In this document: one piece after another, positions 22,992-34,426 of the stretch
How the letters are laid out: each line of letters starts with the position of its first letter
How positions within the stretch are numbered: position 1 is the first letter of the stretch
From: Lepidodermella squamata
Taxonomy: Eukaryota > Gastrotricha
Assembly: GCA_047495785.1 (NCBI GenBank)
Contig: JBLDXI010000032.1
Coordinates: 3,100,001 to 3,164,000 of the forward strand
Reading direction: 5' to 3'
DNA: 64,000 nucleotides
Translations under genes and position numbers: made by a program
Notes under the pieces: generated by a model
The model's input: the letters and a program-made list of their open reading frames with translations, nothing else
Database searches by the model: none
What the model was told of the DNA's origin: nothing

Positions 22992-24224
22992 TTAACATCG
23001 ATTTTCACTGCAAATCATTGGCACGCCAATTGCAACCACTGACAGTACGCATGACAAAAACAGAATGGTGAAGGCTATCAAATCCAGCAGTCTGGGCTGA
23101 GAAAGTTTAAATGGCGTCCTGCTCTTCACGAAAAAGCCCCCGAATCTTAAATCATAGCTTCTTCTAGAGAAAGTTTTCGATGCTGCAAGCATACAAGTTG
23201 CCAAAGCGTATACAGTACAACAAGTTCCAATGTAAAGCTGGGCTGTTGTGAAAACAATGATCAGAACTACCTCGGAAGTTTGAGGCATTTGAGACTGAAT
23301 AACAGTCTGCAGAATGAGAAAAGCCATCAAAATTGTCGCACTATACAGAGACCGATTGCTCTCTTTCGGTGGCATCAATACAAAAGAAAGCTGTAATATC
23401 ATGAGTGCTAATGACGGTAATAGAAAACTACACAAATATCGCTCGGATTTCCGCGTGAAAACGAATGTGAAAGTTGGTTGGCTGAAAACTTGTCCTGGTA
23501 AGGAATCGTAAAGTTTTGGCTCAACTGTCGGAGTGATGTTAGGTTGATTCCAGATGCTAGATGCCGACATGAAATCTGAATACAGAAAGGCCCGGGCGTC
23601 TGACGTATTAACGAAGAACGTATTTTGCAGAAATTCGAATTTGATTCGGCAAATTTGACTGTCAAAAGGGTAGTTGCGGAAATGCAGGGCGCAATAGGCG
23701 TCCAGCCTTAAGTTCATAGTCCATTTGATATTCCCGTCTGAGTAAAGGTTCATGTAGCTGTCCTCAGCTTTCCTTGAAGTAAAATTGACGTTCATCTGTT
23801 ACATGCAATGATAAAAGAAATAGTCTCTTAAATCTTACTCTAGGGTTAAAAGAACTTTATCAACAGCAGTCACGTGAACTAATTCTGGCAGCCAGAAACC
23901 CGAGGCTGGAACCAAGATTATTGAAACATTCGTTCGATCTCTAGGCCAAGATTCTTTGATGCAGTAGTGGTTCCAGTACAAGGTGACCCTCGAAGCGAAT
24001 GAAAATCGCTGTTCTGGCTCATTGATCTCGATGAAGCGTGTTGTAGATAAAACTGAGCGAACCCAAAGAGTCGAGTTGTACTTCTTTGCAGGTCGCAAAT
24101 ATCGAGTGCTCCAACAATTAGCTTCAAGCTGATTTAAGATCAGCTGCTCTTCCGGCTCAACTATATTGGCAGAAATGAAGGGCAAAAAGCAGATAAGAAT
24201 CCCGTAAAACAGCGTGAACTTCAT
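22992..24224 (-). CDS. Cys-loop ligand-gated ion channel R10
   Basis: Exons 23839-24224 and 22992-23772; GTAAGA donor, acceptor after TTCAAG, phase 2, joining L-E to K-A-E-D-S-Y. Signal peptide MKFTLFYGILICFLPFISA, then an acidic P-E-E-Q region as in R14. Loop A F-W-L-P-E; Cys-loop of 13 residues (YPFDSQI); M2 preceded by K-E-S-N-R; ends C-S-E-N-R-C. R14 is its close paralogue. The M3-M4 loop is about 35 residues. Confidence 0.9.
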
Positions 24225-24424
24225 AGCTTAATATAATGCAGTGAGCTCGGTTATTTCTTGAAAGAAGTACGACAGACTGAATAGTAAAAATCACAAAAAT
24301 ATCGCGTATCAATGAACATATTCCAATTATGTGATCCATGGTGTCTCATTAGGAGTAATTGGCCCAGGCACTCGGTTATTTTGAGATTAATTGTGCTATA
24401 AAATATTAATGAGACCCAACATTA

Positions 24425-24600
24425 CCTTTTCCTGTTTATTATCCCAACTTGACCTTTCGAAAATTAAGAATCAATGCATTTCAAAGTTCATTGCAAGTTC
24501 AGGCATTTCAAACAACAGCAGTATAAACAACAACAATAAGAACGATGGAGTCCATGATCAGCTTATCGAAGGCTGATCGATCGGGCTTATCGAAGACGCT
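24425..24600 (-). pseudogene. Relic of an R12-type receptor 3' end
   Basis: The stretch TTATC(C/T)CAACTTGACCTTTCGAAAATT and the following AACAACAGCAGTATAAACAA match the 3' flank and M4 coding end of R12 (26250-26400) and R13. The copy then degenerates and no frame remains. It is a fragment left by duplication and decay of a third R12-like unit. Confidence 0.75.
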
Positions 24601-24746
24601 TATATTTTGCTGATTTGTTAGATGGAGATGAATGAAAACCACAACAAAATTCGCCTCACCACCGCACAGTCGACTGTCGATTTGGTCCTGCTTAACGATT
24701 AGTTACAATAAACCATAACCATGCGTATATTCCATATAACCAATAT

Positions 24747-25927
24747 TCACATACAATGCGTGCTGAGACAAGCATAAACAATCGCGCTGTAAATTAGAAC
24801 GATGACGAGAAGAGTGATGAAAATTACGATGTCCAAAAACCGAACTGGCGTGATTGAGAAATGCTTCAAGTTCATCCATTCGTAACTTCTTTCAGTCGTC
24901 CAAGTCTCGAAACGCGATAGCATGCAGCTAACCTGAGCATAGACAGTGCATGCAACTCCTATATACATTTGAAGGTAGATGTAAACAAGAACGATCACAA
25001 CTTCCGACGTTTTAGGCATATTTGAGTCTAAGGTATTCTCTAGCACGAGAAACGACATCATAACAGTCGCGCAATAATTAGGACGGTTGCTTTCATTTGG
25101 TGGCATTAACACAAAGGCGAGTTGGAGTATGGTCAGAGCCATGCAAGGCGCGAGAAATTCGCCTAGGAAATGCGATGATTTTCTTTCAAAGGAGATAATA
25201 AAAACAAATTGGGCGTATTTAATGTTAGGCACATCATCGTAAACTTTGAGATCAGTCCGGCCAATAAGGGCGGATACATGCCAGATACTGGACGATGGCA
25301 TGAAGCCGGCGTCTAAGAATGCTTGTACGGAATAGACCGAGACTTTTCTGGACTCGCGTTGCATTTCAAGAATTATTTTACAATTCTGAATATCGTACGG
25401 GAAATAATGAAAGTGCATCTCGCAACCTGAGTCCATCCGTTTTGCCGTAGTCATTTTTATGGTTCCATCTCTTACTAGTCTCATTACACTATTTTCTAAA
25501 TAAGTGAAGCTAGAAAACAGGCATTCAATGATGATTAAAAGGAGGATTCAGCAATTTACCTGCCCAATAAGAGGTTCTCGTCGATTCCAGTCATGTGCCA
25601 TATTTCCGGAGTCCAAAGTCCGGAACTAGCTGGAATCACAGCGTAGTCTTGATTCGATTCTATCGGCCAAGTATCTGCAATGCACTGACTGTGCCAGAAG
25701 ATTTTCAGCCATGCAATTATCGAAAGTCGCTGTTCAACTTCGTCGATTTCAATCAAGCGACTCGCCGTGAAAATCATTGATACATTAAGAGCTTGCGATT
25801 CATTTCCAACAGACCGACCGAGATGACCTTTACATTGAGTTAGAAGAAGTGCTATCAAATCACCCTCGCTATTATCAGCAGAAAACAATGGCAAAATGAT
25901 GGCAAAAGAAAAAAAGTAAAGCAGCAT
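24747..25927 (-). CDS. Cys-loop ligand-gated ion channel R11
   Basis: Exons 25560-25927 and 24747-25509, same structure as R9 and nearly identical over M1-M4, with scattered substitutions, mainly in the extracellular domain. Signal peptide MLLYFFSFAIILPLFSA. 13-residue Cys-loop (FPYDIQN); M2 preceded by N-E-S-N-R; C-terminus C-L-S-T-H-C-M. The duplication includes part of the flanks. A recent tandem duplicate of R9. Confidence 0.9.
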
Positions 25928-26097
25928 AACTATTTTGACAGATAGGTAGATTCAATCAACTGTTTAGTCTTGACGTAAACTCAACAATACTTATGCTTCA
26001 CAGCGGAAATCAATTGGGAACCAGGCTGATGTTTCCGGCTTATTATTATCGCAGTTTGCTTTGTATCATCATGTGACCCCCTGTGGGCAAACTCAAT

Positions 26098-26215
26098 TCA
26101 CCGTAATTAACAGCGATTTACACTGCAAATCATCGGCAAGCCTATAACAACCACTGACCACTGACAATACGCATGGCAAAAAGAGAAGAATGAAGGCTAT
26201 CAATGAAGGTTATCG
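26098..26215 (-). pseudogene. Relic of an R10-type receptor 3' end
   Basis: The text from AATTAACAGCGATTT through GAAGGCTATCAA aligns with the R10 stop/M4 region at 22990-23085, with small indels. The upstream flank at 25985-26095 also matches the region 22855-22990. No coding frame survives. It marks a lost R10-like copy between R11 and R12. Confidence 0.75.
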
Positions 26216-26283
26216 CGTAGTAATGGGCATGAGATTCAAGCTCAATTTTCCCGTTTATTATCTCAACTTGACCTTTCGAAAAT

Positions 26284-27514
26284 TCACAAGCAATGTGTTG
26301 TCATGCATCCGAAAACAACAGCAGTATAAACAACAACAATCAAAAGTAGGACCAGAAAAACAATGATGTCCATGAGCCGGATCGGGCTTATTGAAAATGG
26401 CTTTCCAGATGCCCGATTTGGGAATCTCAATTCGTATTCACGCTGGTTCATCCATTTTGGATTGCGCGAAAGCATGCACGTAAATTGGGCGTACACCGTA
26501 CAGGTAACACCAATGTACATCTGCAACGAAATGTAGACCATGATTATGATGATCTCAGAAGTCTGGGGCATGGAGGAATCTAGGCTGCCCTCGAGCACTA
26601 GGAAAGACATCATAACTGTCGCGCAATAATTAGGCCGATTGCTTTCTTCAGGCGGCATTAGAGCAAAAGCCAGTTGCATGATTGTTAGAGCGATGCACGG
26701 AATGACTATATCGGTCATGAAGTAGGACTCTTTCCTATCGAAAGTGAATAAAAAGACGAATTTGGCGTATCTGTTGTTTGGAATATCGTCGTATCTCGAG
26801 AAATCTGTGTATGCGGTCACATTCGGCTTGTGCCAGACATTTGAGCTCGGCATGAATTTAGGGTCGATGTAGACGTCGATATGGCCACTCGAAACGCGTT
26901 TTGCTTCTCGCTGAATTTCAAGAATGATCGGACATTGTTGAATATCGTACGGGAAGTAGTGGAATTGCAGCGCGCAGGCGATGTCGATACGTCTTGCTGT
27001 CACCATTTTAACATCGCCACTTCTGACAACTCGAAAAATGCTGTTGTCCAAATAACTAGAACTAGAGACAATAAAAATGTTAAGGCGGATTCCGATTCCA
27101 TATCCTGGAGACTCACCTTCCTAGTAGTAGATTACTATCAACGCCAGTCATGTGCCATATTTCCGGAACCCAGAGCCCAGAATTACCCGGCATGACCGCG
27201 TATTCCAGCGTAGCATTATCCGGCCAGGCATCTGCTATGCATTGACTTCGCCATGTAATTTTCATCCAAGCGATTATTGACAACCTTTGCTCCAGTTCGT
27301 TCATTTCGATGAAGCGATTCGCAGTGAAAGACATCGAGACTTTCAAGATGGAGGACGCATTTCCTACAGCCCGGCCCATTCGGTCTTTACATTTCTCTTT
27401 GAGAAGTGCAACCAGGTCTGCTTCATCGTCTATTACTTCGTAATCATCGCTTTCGGCTAGGCATAACACGTGCAAAGCTGCTAGAGTCAAGAGCCATTGC
27501 GCTGTAAAAAACAT
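26284..27514 (-). CDS. Cys-loop ligand-gated ion channel R12
   Basis: Exons 27117-27514 and 26284-27061; GTGAGT donor, phase 2, joining to S-S-S-Y-L-D-N. Signal peptide MFFTAQWLLTLAALHVLCLA, then an acidic stretch (DDYEVIDDEAD). Loop A L-W-V-P-E; Cys-loop of 13 residues (FPYDIQQ). M2 preceded by E-E-S-N-R; P-Q-T-S after M2; M3 ends Q-F-T-C-M-L-S-R. Ends G-C-M-T-T-H-C-L. R13 and R15 are near-identical. Confidence 0.9.
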
Positions 27515-27705
27515 TTCAATTGCAGGAGGCTTCGTGTTTCATGTCACGACTAATTTGCCGATCCATTAAAATACGAAAAATGCGAATATAAAGGATGCCT
27601 ACCAATGAGAAGTTTCTTCTCATACGTATTACAAATCAAGGTCGGTAGGAAGGGTGCAGTAAAATCAATTTTAGTGTTTAAATAGTGAGCCGTAATATTT
27701 CATCA

Positions 27706-27850
27706 AATTATAGGCGCAAATACCTACACATTATAGGTATTCATGCATCACATTTGTTCTTATACAAAGCTATGTGTAGTTCTAACGATTTTCGATACGC
27801 GCAGATCAAGTCGGGTCAATTAAAATGCTACGCAATGACAAAAAATCGGC
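27706..27850 (-). promoter_or_regulatory. Conserved upstream block of R12
   Basis: Shared with 37597-37737 and 41956-42085. Conserved cores include TTAGGCGCAAATACCT-like, CGATTTTCGAT, CGCAGATCAAGTCG and CGCAATGACAAAA. All three copies start 175-215 nt upstream of the ATG. Probable promoter or enhancer, though recent common ancestry could explain part of the identity. Confidence 0.55.
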
Positions 27851-28230
27851 GCTCTGTCAGTCTTTTTTATCTATGAAAGCTGAAATCTCTACGAGCCTAT
27901 TATTAACGGAGCGTATTTTTTTATCACAGCTGCAGGGCTTCATCCTGTCAAAAACTCTTGTGTAGTTACAGGGAAAAAAAACGTGGCTGATAGCTGTATG
28001 AACTGTATCACGGAAAAAAGCTCGCACGGGAAGCACCAAATAAGTAAACCTTACGCAGTCGAGCCGGAATCCTCTTTTTGAAACGGCTTCCGCGTCGCAA
28101 GAAAGTCAAGCGTAAAGGCTGATTGTAAGAAAACAGGCAGGTTATATCCGTTCACGTTCTATGAATTATTAATTCCATGTCTCGTTTCGTTTCACTAATA
28201 AACGTGTATCGGAACATTGTCGACTGAATA

Positions 28231-28272
28231 GATCAGGAATTCTGAAAGTCATCACTTTCAGAATTCCTGATC
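28231..28272. repeat. Perfect 19-bp inverted repeat with 4-nt loop
   Basis: GATCAGGAATTCTGAAAGT (28231-28249) is followed by CATC and then its exact reverse complement (28254-28272). Not within any gene; lies between R12 and the LDLa gene. Confidence 0.9.
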
Positions 28273-28579
28273 TTCACTTCAGCTCAATTGAGGTCGCCGA
28301 ACAATTCTATTATTCAAAAAGACGTAAGAATATATTAAGACTTATTCACTCATAGTTATGGCAACTGTGTCGAATATTCTTGAGGATTTTTATTTTCTAA
28401 AGCTTTATTCAATCTAATGTGTAACCAAAACGACACTAGTCACGAAAATTGGGGTAAGTAATACGAATTAAAGCTATCATATCCTGCTTTTCACGCTAAG
28501 TTATGTATTATTGTAGTCAAAATATGCAGTAGTAACAGGAATAGCAGGAAGCCTGATTAAACTGGGTTGGAATGGGTGT

Positions 28580-29789
28580 TCATGGCCTCGCTAGAGGCGA
28601 GCAAGGTGTTCCTGGCGACACGCATAATTTGATGCTCGGTCGATAAACGGCGGTACCAACGCAGGCCGTACAATTCGTTTCGTCATCAGTGTTGCGACAA
28701 TCACTCGATCCATCACATCTCTTCGAATTCGGAATGCACTTGCCAGTAGAGCATCGAAATTCTCCAGATTTGCACGGCGGGCAAATTGTCATTTTTCCCA
28801 CAATCCTAAAGAATATCAAATGATTTATTGGTCATATTGATAGTTTTCGTTGAAATAAAAATACCAGGTTTCCATCGCAGACATACCTGTTGAATATCGA
28901 GCTCAACCAATGGCGATAAATTACTAAAAAAAGACTCACGAAGTAGGGAGACAGCTGCCGGAGTATGCACATTTAAAAGGTGTGGCTGATGGGCAAACCG
29001 TGCAGTTGATTTGGTCATCGCCGAACGGACAGTCGACACCGCTGTCGCAGACGTAACGTGCCGGTATGCATTTAGTGGAGTTTTTGCACTTGTAATCATC
29101 AGCGTTCGGGCACTTGAAACATAATGACTTAGTTATGGATAAGATTAACGCCATAAAATCTTACAGTTGTGCAGTTCGACTCATCCCAGCCATCGTAGCA
29201 ATCAGTACTGCCGTCACAAATTGACGAAAATGAAAGGCATTCACCTGAAGGGCATCTTGTTTGATAGCTTGGGCACGAGCAGTTCAACTCGGCGTTCGCA
29301 CATTTTCTTATAGAATCGCAGACGCTCCAATTATTAAGACAAATGCCGTCGCTGCATCGGAATTTATCAGCAGGACAAGGCCAGTCCAAGCAGTTTTGTT
29401 CATCCGCATTGTTGAAACAATCGTTATCGCCGTCGCAGCGGACAAACGGCGGAGCGCATTCTGTAGTATTGCCGCATTTATAAGATCTGCCGTCACCAGC
29501 AGAAAGATCACACGAAGCGCAGTTAGCTTCGTCATCCCCGGTTGGGCAGTCAGTGAAACCATTGCATAGTTGCCTGGAAAAAGATGGTTTGAACTCAGTG
29601 GCAAAGAAAAGGTTTGAAAATTACCAAGGCAGAATGCAGTTCGTTGTTCCGCTGCCTAAAAAAGTCCGTTCTACAGGGCATTTCTAACAAATTAATCAAG
29701 GAAGACTAAATAAATTGTCCCGACGAAATTTTACTGAAGCATCAATAAACTTTCGTCAGATCCGTCCTTGCATTCCATGGTACCATTAC
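28580..29789 (-). pseudogene. LDLa-repeat protein, 3' portion downstream of the retrotransposon
   Basis: Minus-strand exons encode about seven LDL-receptor class A modules with six-Cys spacing and C-D-G-x-x-D-C...D-E-x-x-C calcium-binding ends. Exons separated by short introns lie at about 29635-29690, 29170-29575, 28940-29120 and 28580-28805. The last exon ends at TGA without a transmembrane segment, so this part reads as secreted. The exon reaching 29789 is broken by the retroelement inside a module. LDLa modules bind ligands through Ca2+-stabilised acidic loops. The seventh module, near 28940, appears cut at its exon border. Confidence 0.75.
29785..29789. repeat. Target-site duplication, left copy
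   Basis: ATTAC directly left of the retroelement; the identical ATTAC is at 34628-34632. Confidence 0.9.
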
Positions 29790-29977
29790 TGTAAGCAAAC
29801 AACGACACCCTTAAGGCAACATTGATGTTTATTAAAACAAGGAAATAACCAGAATAAAGATCCATGGTACAAACGCGTGCTTATAACGCCAATGATTATC
29901 AATCAACGACTGCGCAATAGAAGCGTATCATAATAACGAGAACAATATCGAAATATCACAAGTGTTATACTGTTACA
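29790..29977 (-). repeat. 3' LTR
   Basis: 188 bp, identical to the LTR at 34440-34627; on the element strand it starts TGTAAC and ends CTTACA. Confidence 0.93.
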
Positions 29978-29990
29978 CTATACCCTCCTT
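29978..29990 (-). other. Polypurine tract
   Basis: Element-strand AAGGAGGGTATAG lies directly before the 3' LTR, the expected plus-strand primer site for reverse transcription. It overlaps the end of the gag-pol stop codon by one base. Confidence 0.75.
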
Positions 29991-32900
29991 CAGGGTGAGC
30001 GTCGCTTCGAGAACGTGCGACATGGGCCCGGCTTCCTGGGATACTCCGCGTGAAATTTCGCAACTAGCTCCGAAGAATTTTGAACATTTGAAGCAGGTTC
30101 CCAAGTCCGTTCCTCTGGGCCGTAGCCACGCCACTCAACCAAATACTTCAATTTTCCACGTTCGAACTTGGAGTCAACGATAGATTCGACTTCGAACTCT
30201 TCTTCGCCGTCAACTTCAACAGGCGGTGGCGGCGGCTGGGTTCGATTTTCGATGACATTAGCAATGAAAGGTTCCAACAAAGAAACATGTACCACCGGAT
30301 GAATTTTTATCGAAGCAGGGAGTTGAAGCTTGACCGCACGATTTCCGACCAATCTTTCGATGAGAAATGGGCCCAGGTTCTTGAAATCCAACTTCCTTGA
30401 AGGTCGATTCGTAATTAAATTCGAGGCATTCAACCAGACCTTGTCACCCGGCTTAAAATCTGGTGCTTCTTGACGATGACGATCGGCGAATTTCTTGTAG
30501 TTTTGCTTAGCAATTTCAAGATGGCTGGTCAAAACTTCAGACAAATCGCTTAGCTGCTTTGCTCGAAATTCGGCTCGAGGTACTTGAGTAGTGGACGGTG
30601 TCGTAAAATCGAAGCGAGGATGAAACCCGTAATTTGCGAAAAATGGCGAGGTTTTGATTGAATCATGAATGGAATTGTTGTAGCAAAATTCAGCGAAAGG
30701 GAGTAGCTCGAACCAGTTATCTTGTTGATAAGAACAGTAACAGCGTAGATATTGTTCGAGGCAAGAATTGACACGTTCCGTTTGCCCGTCAGTTTCGGGG
30801 TGAAACGCCGTCGACATTTTGACTTGGCAATTGAGTAATTCGAGGAATCTTTTCCAGAAATGCGACGAAAACTGTGTTCCGCGGTCACTGATGGTATCCT
30901 CCGGCAGACCATGGAGACGAAAAACTTGATCCAAAACAGCTTGCGCCGTTTGCTCAGCAGTCGGTAGTCCCGGAAATGCAATAAAATGAACCATTTTAGT
31001 TAAACGGTCAACAACATTTAAAATACAGGTCATACCGTTGGATGGCGGAAGTTCAACAACAAAATCCATCGAAATCGACGACCAAGGTCGGGTCGGCGTC
31101 GGTAACGCCTGGAGGAGACCGTAGGGTTTGTGACGGTGATTCTTGACTCTGGCGCAAGTTTCGCACGAGAGAACGAAGGTCCGTACGAAGTCGCGTTGTC
31201 GCGGCCACCAGTAATCTCTTGAGACCAACTCGAGCGTTTTCGCAATTCCAGGGTGCCCGGCGACCTTTTCGTCGTGTCGCGACTTGACGACTTCGAGACG
31301 CATGGATGCTGGCACGTAAATTAGATTCTCGTACATCAGGATCTCATTTGATAAGCTTAATCGAGTCACGTCGAGATTGATCGAGGCACGTTTTCCGGCG
31401 AGCAAATTGCGAGCAGCAATGACAAACTCGTCCTTCTCCTGGGCTTTGCGAATGCGGTCATGCCACGGGTTTTTTGAGTAAACAAACGAGCGAAGAGCCA
31501 TGATCTTCAGATTTTTCGATTGGAAAACAAATTCGGGTTCGGTTACAGCGACGGAGGACCGATGTTCCGATTTCCTTGAGAGTGCGTCGGCCTTACCGCC
31601 CTGTGAACCAGGCCGAAACTTGATGACGAAGTCGAACCTTGCAAAGAGCATCGCCCATCTTGCTTGCCGTTGGTTCAGAACCTTCACCTTCGATTCGAAG
31701 AACTCCAAATTCCGATGATCAGTGTAAACTGTTATTTGATGGCGGGCGCCTTCAAGGTAGTGACGCCATTGTTCAAACGCGACCTTGATAGCCAGCAGTT
31801 CCTTGTCATGTACGCCGTACTGCTGTTCAGCCGCTGTGAGGCTTCGAGAGTAGAACGCACAAGGATGAAGATGACCATCTGCCGCCACTTGAGAGAGAAT
31901 GCAACCAACTGCATAATTGGACGCATCGGTTTCGACAGTGAATGGCTTCCTTTGATCAGGGTGAATCAACACGGGCGCTTGCGTGAATCGTTTCTTCAAT
32001 TCCATGAAGGCTTCTTCAGCTTGACGGCTCCAGACAAAGACCGAGTTTTTGCGCATCAATCGGGTCAGCGGTTTTGTTATCGAGGCAAAATCTCTAATAA
32101 ATCGACGATAAAAGTTAGCAAAGCCTAAAAAAGTTTGAACTTCCCTGAGGTTGGTCGGGCTTTTCCAGCTTCGGACAGCTTCAACCTTCGCTGGCGACAT
32201 GGTGATCCCATCCGTGCCGACAAGAAATCCAAGAAACTCCACTTTCTCAACTTCGAACTCGCATTTTGTGAGCTTAGCGAACAACTTGTTTTCTCGAAGC
32301 CGTTGTAGCACCATTTTGACGTGAATTTCATGCTCGGCCAGCGAATTTGAGAAGATCAAAATGTCATCTAAATAGACGATGACGAAAATGTCGATCATAT
32401 CGCGAAAGATATCGTTCATAAAATGCTGGAATGCCGCCGGGGCCCCGGACAATCCAAAGGGCATAACCAAATATTCGAATAGGCCGTAGCACGAACGAAA
32501 GGCTGTCTTCCATTCATCGCCTTCGCGAATTCTTAACAGGTTGTAGGCATTTTTTAAGTCCAGACGGGTGAACACTTTTGCCTTGCCGATGCGATCAAGT
32601 AGTTGCGGTATTAACGGCAGCGGATATCGTACCTTCTTACTTACTCGATTTAGACCACGATAATCAACAACTGGGCGTAAACTGCCATCTTTTTTCGTCA
32701 CGAACATGATTGGGGATGATGCCGATGATTTGGACGGACGGATAAAACCCTTTGCCAAGTTATCTTTGAGGTAGTTTCGAAGCACTTCAAGCTCGGTTTC
32801 GGAGAGGCTGTAGATAGGGCCGAACGGCGGAGTTTTACCAGGTTCAATGTCGATACAGCAATCGTAAGAACGACGGGGCGGAAGCTTGTCAGCTTCTTTT

Positions 32901-34387
32901 TCATCGAAGACGTCGCTAAATTCGCGGTATTTCTCAGGCAAATGCTGGGCAGTTGAAGCGTTTCCAGTGCTCTTCGGAAGTTCTTCGCGAATGCTGCCCA
33001 AGAGTAATCGACCAGCAGCCGTATTTTCTTGGCCATCACATTGGCAGTGATGTTTACAGTAATTCGACGTGTAATGAATAATGTTCTCGTCCCAGTTGAT
33101 GTACGGATTGTGAAGCTTCAACCAAGGCATGCCGAGAATCACGTTGTAATGCGGGCTCTCGATAACATCAAATTTGATCAGCTCTTTGTGGCCGGCAACT
33201 TCGAAAAGCAGCGAAACAGTTTCAAGTTCAGCGACGCCAGTGCCAAGCGGCCGACCGTCAATGCCTTCGACGCGCGGCGGCCTTGCTTTCGGGACCAGCG
33301 GAATGCCTCGTTGGCGGGCGAATTTGGCATCGATGAAGTTCCCTTCGGCGCCACAATCAACCATCGCGAGAGCAAATGTGCCTTGGTCAGTCAGCGGTTC
33401 AACGATCATACCTTGAATTACAAAAAGCTCAACTGAATAACAATCATCATCTTCAATTTTATTGTAATCATCACTTAGCTTTTTCGTGTTGACATTGTTA
33501 AAAATTCGAACTGGCCTTCGACGGCCGGACGCGTTCGGGCATCGAGCACACAAGTGATCAGCAGAGCCACAATAGAAGCAAAGACCCAGACGCCGGCGTC
33601 GTTCCTTTTCCGCGTTGCTTAGAGGCGCCCTAGCAACTCTGCCGATCTCCATCGGAGCAGGTTCAGCATCGCTGGTGTTCGTTGAAGTTGAAACTTGATT
33701 CGCAGACGGCTCCATTGTAGAAGCGCGGTAAGAAATTGCTGGTCGACGAGTCGGTTCACGTTGCTTTTCGGCACGCCGCTCGGACAGCCTGATATCGATT
33801 CGATTGGCCTGGTCGGTCAACGCCTTCAGAGTAGTGCATGGTTCGCTGTAAGCCAACACATCCTTAATTTCGTCATTCAAACCAAGTCGAAATTGGTGAC
33901 GCAAAGCCGCATCATTAAAATCCAGATCCACGCTGATTTGATTGAATTCGGATGCGTAGACCGATACTGGCCGATTGCCTTGAACCAGTTTTTCCAACCG
34001 ATACAGGGCCGTAGCCTTCCGATCAGGATCATCGAAGGCCGCAGCAAAACGAATTTTGAAGGTTTTCCAATCATCCAGAAAATCTTCCTTTTTCTCGATG
34101 AGCGGCGCAGCCCAGTCGCGAGCCGGGCCAGAAAGAAGTGACAAAACCAGGCCGACACAGAGCGGTTCAGTTGAGTAAATTGTCGGATTCATTTTCAAAT
34201 AGAGTTCGCACTGGTTCATGAAGCTTCGAAAAGATTTTCGGTCGCCATCGTAAGTCGCTGGTTTGGAGCCACGTCGTGGTTCGAAACTTGCCTTGGTGCC
34301 CTGAAGTTCCTTGAGCTGAACAGTTACAGCCGCAAGTTGGCTGGCGAGAGCTTCGACTTGCTCAGTCGTAGGTGCAGGCATCGACAT
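29990..34387 (-). CDS. Gag-Pol polyprotein of chromodomain retrotransposon
   Basis: One frame of about 1465 codons from MSMPAPTT (34387); a second Met follows two codons later, and the frame upstream runs into the LTR without a plausible start. In order: Gag with a coiled N-terminus; CCHC zinc knuckle near residue 270; aspartic protease near 342 with D-C-G instead of D-S/T-G; reverse transcriptase with Y-L-D-D near 670; RNase H around 820-920; integrase with an HHCC zinc finger near 1040-1080 and D, D, E near 1106, 1165 and 1204; C-terminal chromodomain near 1400-1446 with aromatic residues (Y-L-V-E-W). Gag and Pol are in the same frame with no stop or shift between them, so processing rather than frameshifting must set their ratio. 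No envelope gene. Confidence 0.95.
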   Translation of the reverse strand: MSMPAPTTEQVEALASQLAAVTVQLKELQGTKASFEPRRGSKPATYDGDRKSFRSFMNQCELYLKMNPTIYSTEPLCVGLVLSLLSGPARDWAAPLIEKKEDFLDDWKTFKIRFAAAFDDPDRKATALYRLEKLVQGNRPVSVYASEFNQISVDLDFNDAALRHQFRLGLNDEIKDVLAYSEPCTTLKALTDQANRIDIRLSERRAEKQREPTRRPAISYRASTMEPSANQVSTSTNTSDAEPAPMEIGRVARAPLSNAEKERRRRLGLCFYCGSADHLCARCPNASGRRRPVRIFNNVNTKKLSDDYNKIEDDDCYSVELFVIQGMIVEPLTDQGTFALAMVDCGAEGNFIDAKFARQRGIPLVPKARPPRVEGIDGRPLGTGVAELETVSLLFEVAGHKELIKFDVIESPHYNVILGMPWLKLHNPYINWDENIIHYTSNYCKHHCQCDGQENTAAGRLLLGSIREELPKSTGNASTAQHLPEKYREFSDVFDEKEADKLPPRRSYDCCIDIEPGKTPPFGPIYSLSETELEVLRNYLKDNLAKGFIRPSKSSASSPIMFVTKKDGSLRPVVDYRGLNRVSKKVRYPLPLIPQLLDRIGKAKVFTRLDLKNAYNLLRIREGDEWKTAFRSCYGLFEYLVMPFGLSGAPAAFQHFMNDIFRDMIDIFVIVYLDDILIFSNSLAEHEIHVKMVLQRLRENKLFAKLTKCEFEVEKVEFLGFLVGTDGITMSPAKVEAVRSWKSPTNLREVQTFLGFANFYRRFIRDFASITKPLTRLMRKNSVFVWSRQAEEAFMELKKRFTQAPVLIHPDQRKPFTVETDASNYAVGCILSQVAADGHLHPCAFYSRSLTAAEQQYGVHDKELLAIKVAFEQWRHYLEGARHQITVYTDHRNLEFFESKVKVLNQRQARWAMLFARFDFVIKFRPGSQGGKADALSRKSEHRSSVAVTEPEFVFQSKNLKIMALRSFVYSKNPWHDRIRKAQEKDEFVIAARNLLAGKRASINLDVTRLSLSNEILMYENLIYVPASMRLEVVKSRHDEKVAGHPGIAKTLELVSRDYWWPRQRDFVRTFVLSCETCARVKNHRHKPYGLLQALPTPTRPWSSISMDFVVELPPSNGMTCILNVVDRLTKMVHFIAFPGLPTAEQTAQAVLDQVFRLHGLPEDTISDRGTQFSSHFWKRFLELLNCQVKMSTAFHPETDGQTERVNSCLEQYLRCYCSYQQDNWFELLPFAEFCYNNSIHDSIKTSPFFANYGFHPRFDFTTPSTTQVPRAEFRAKQLSDLSEVLTSHLEIAKQNYKKFADRHRQEAPDFKPGDKVWLNASNLITNRPSRKLDFKNLGPFLIERLVGNRAVKLQLPASIKIHPVVHVSLLEPFIANVIENRTQPPPPPVEVDGEEEFEVESIVDSKFERGKLKYLVEWRGYGPEERTWEPASNVQNSSELVAKFHAEYPRKPGPCRTFSKRRSP

Positions 34388-34426
34388 CGCACACCAATGT
34401 TGGGTAGGGCCAAAGACGATGAATTG

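Larger units (their letters stand above)
27515..28579. other. Intergenic upstream of R12
   Basis: About 1.06 kb. It contains a block conserved upstream of three paralogues (27706-27850) and a perfect 19-bp hairpin (28231-28272). Nothing else recognised. Confidence 0.5.

Noticed and set aside
33029-34141. Plus-strand open frames across the retroelement
   Set aside because: They are shadows of the gag-pol frame; no domain, and codon pattern follows the minus strand.
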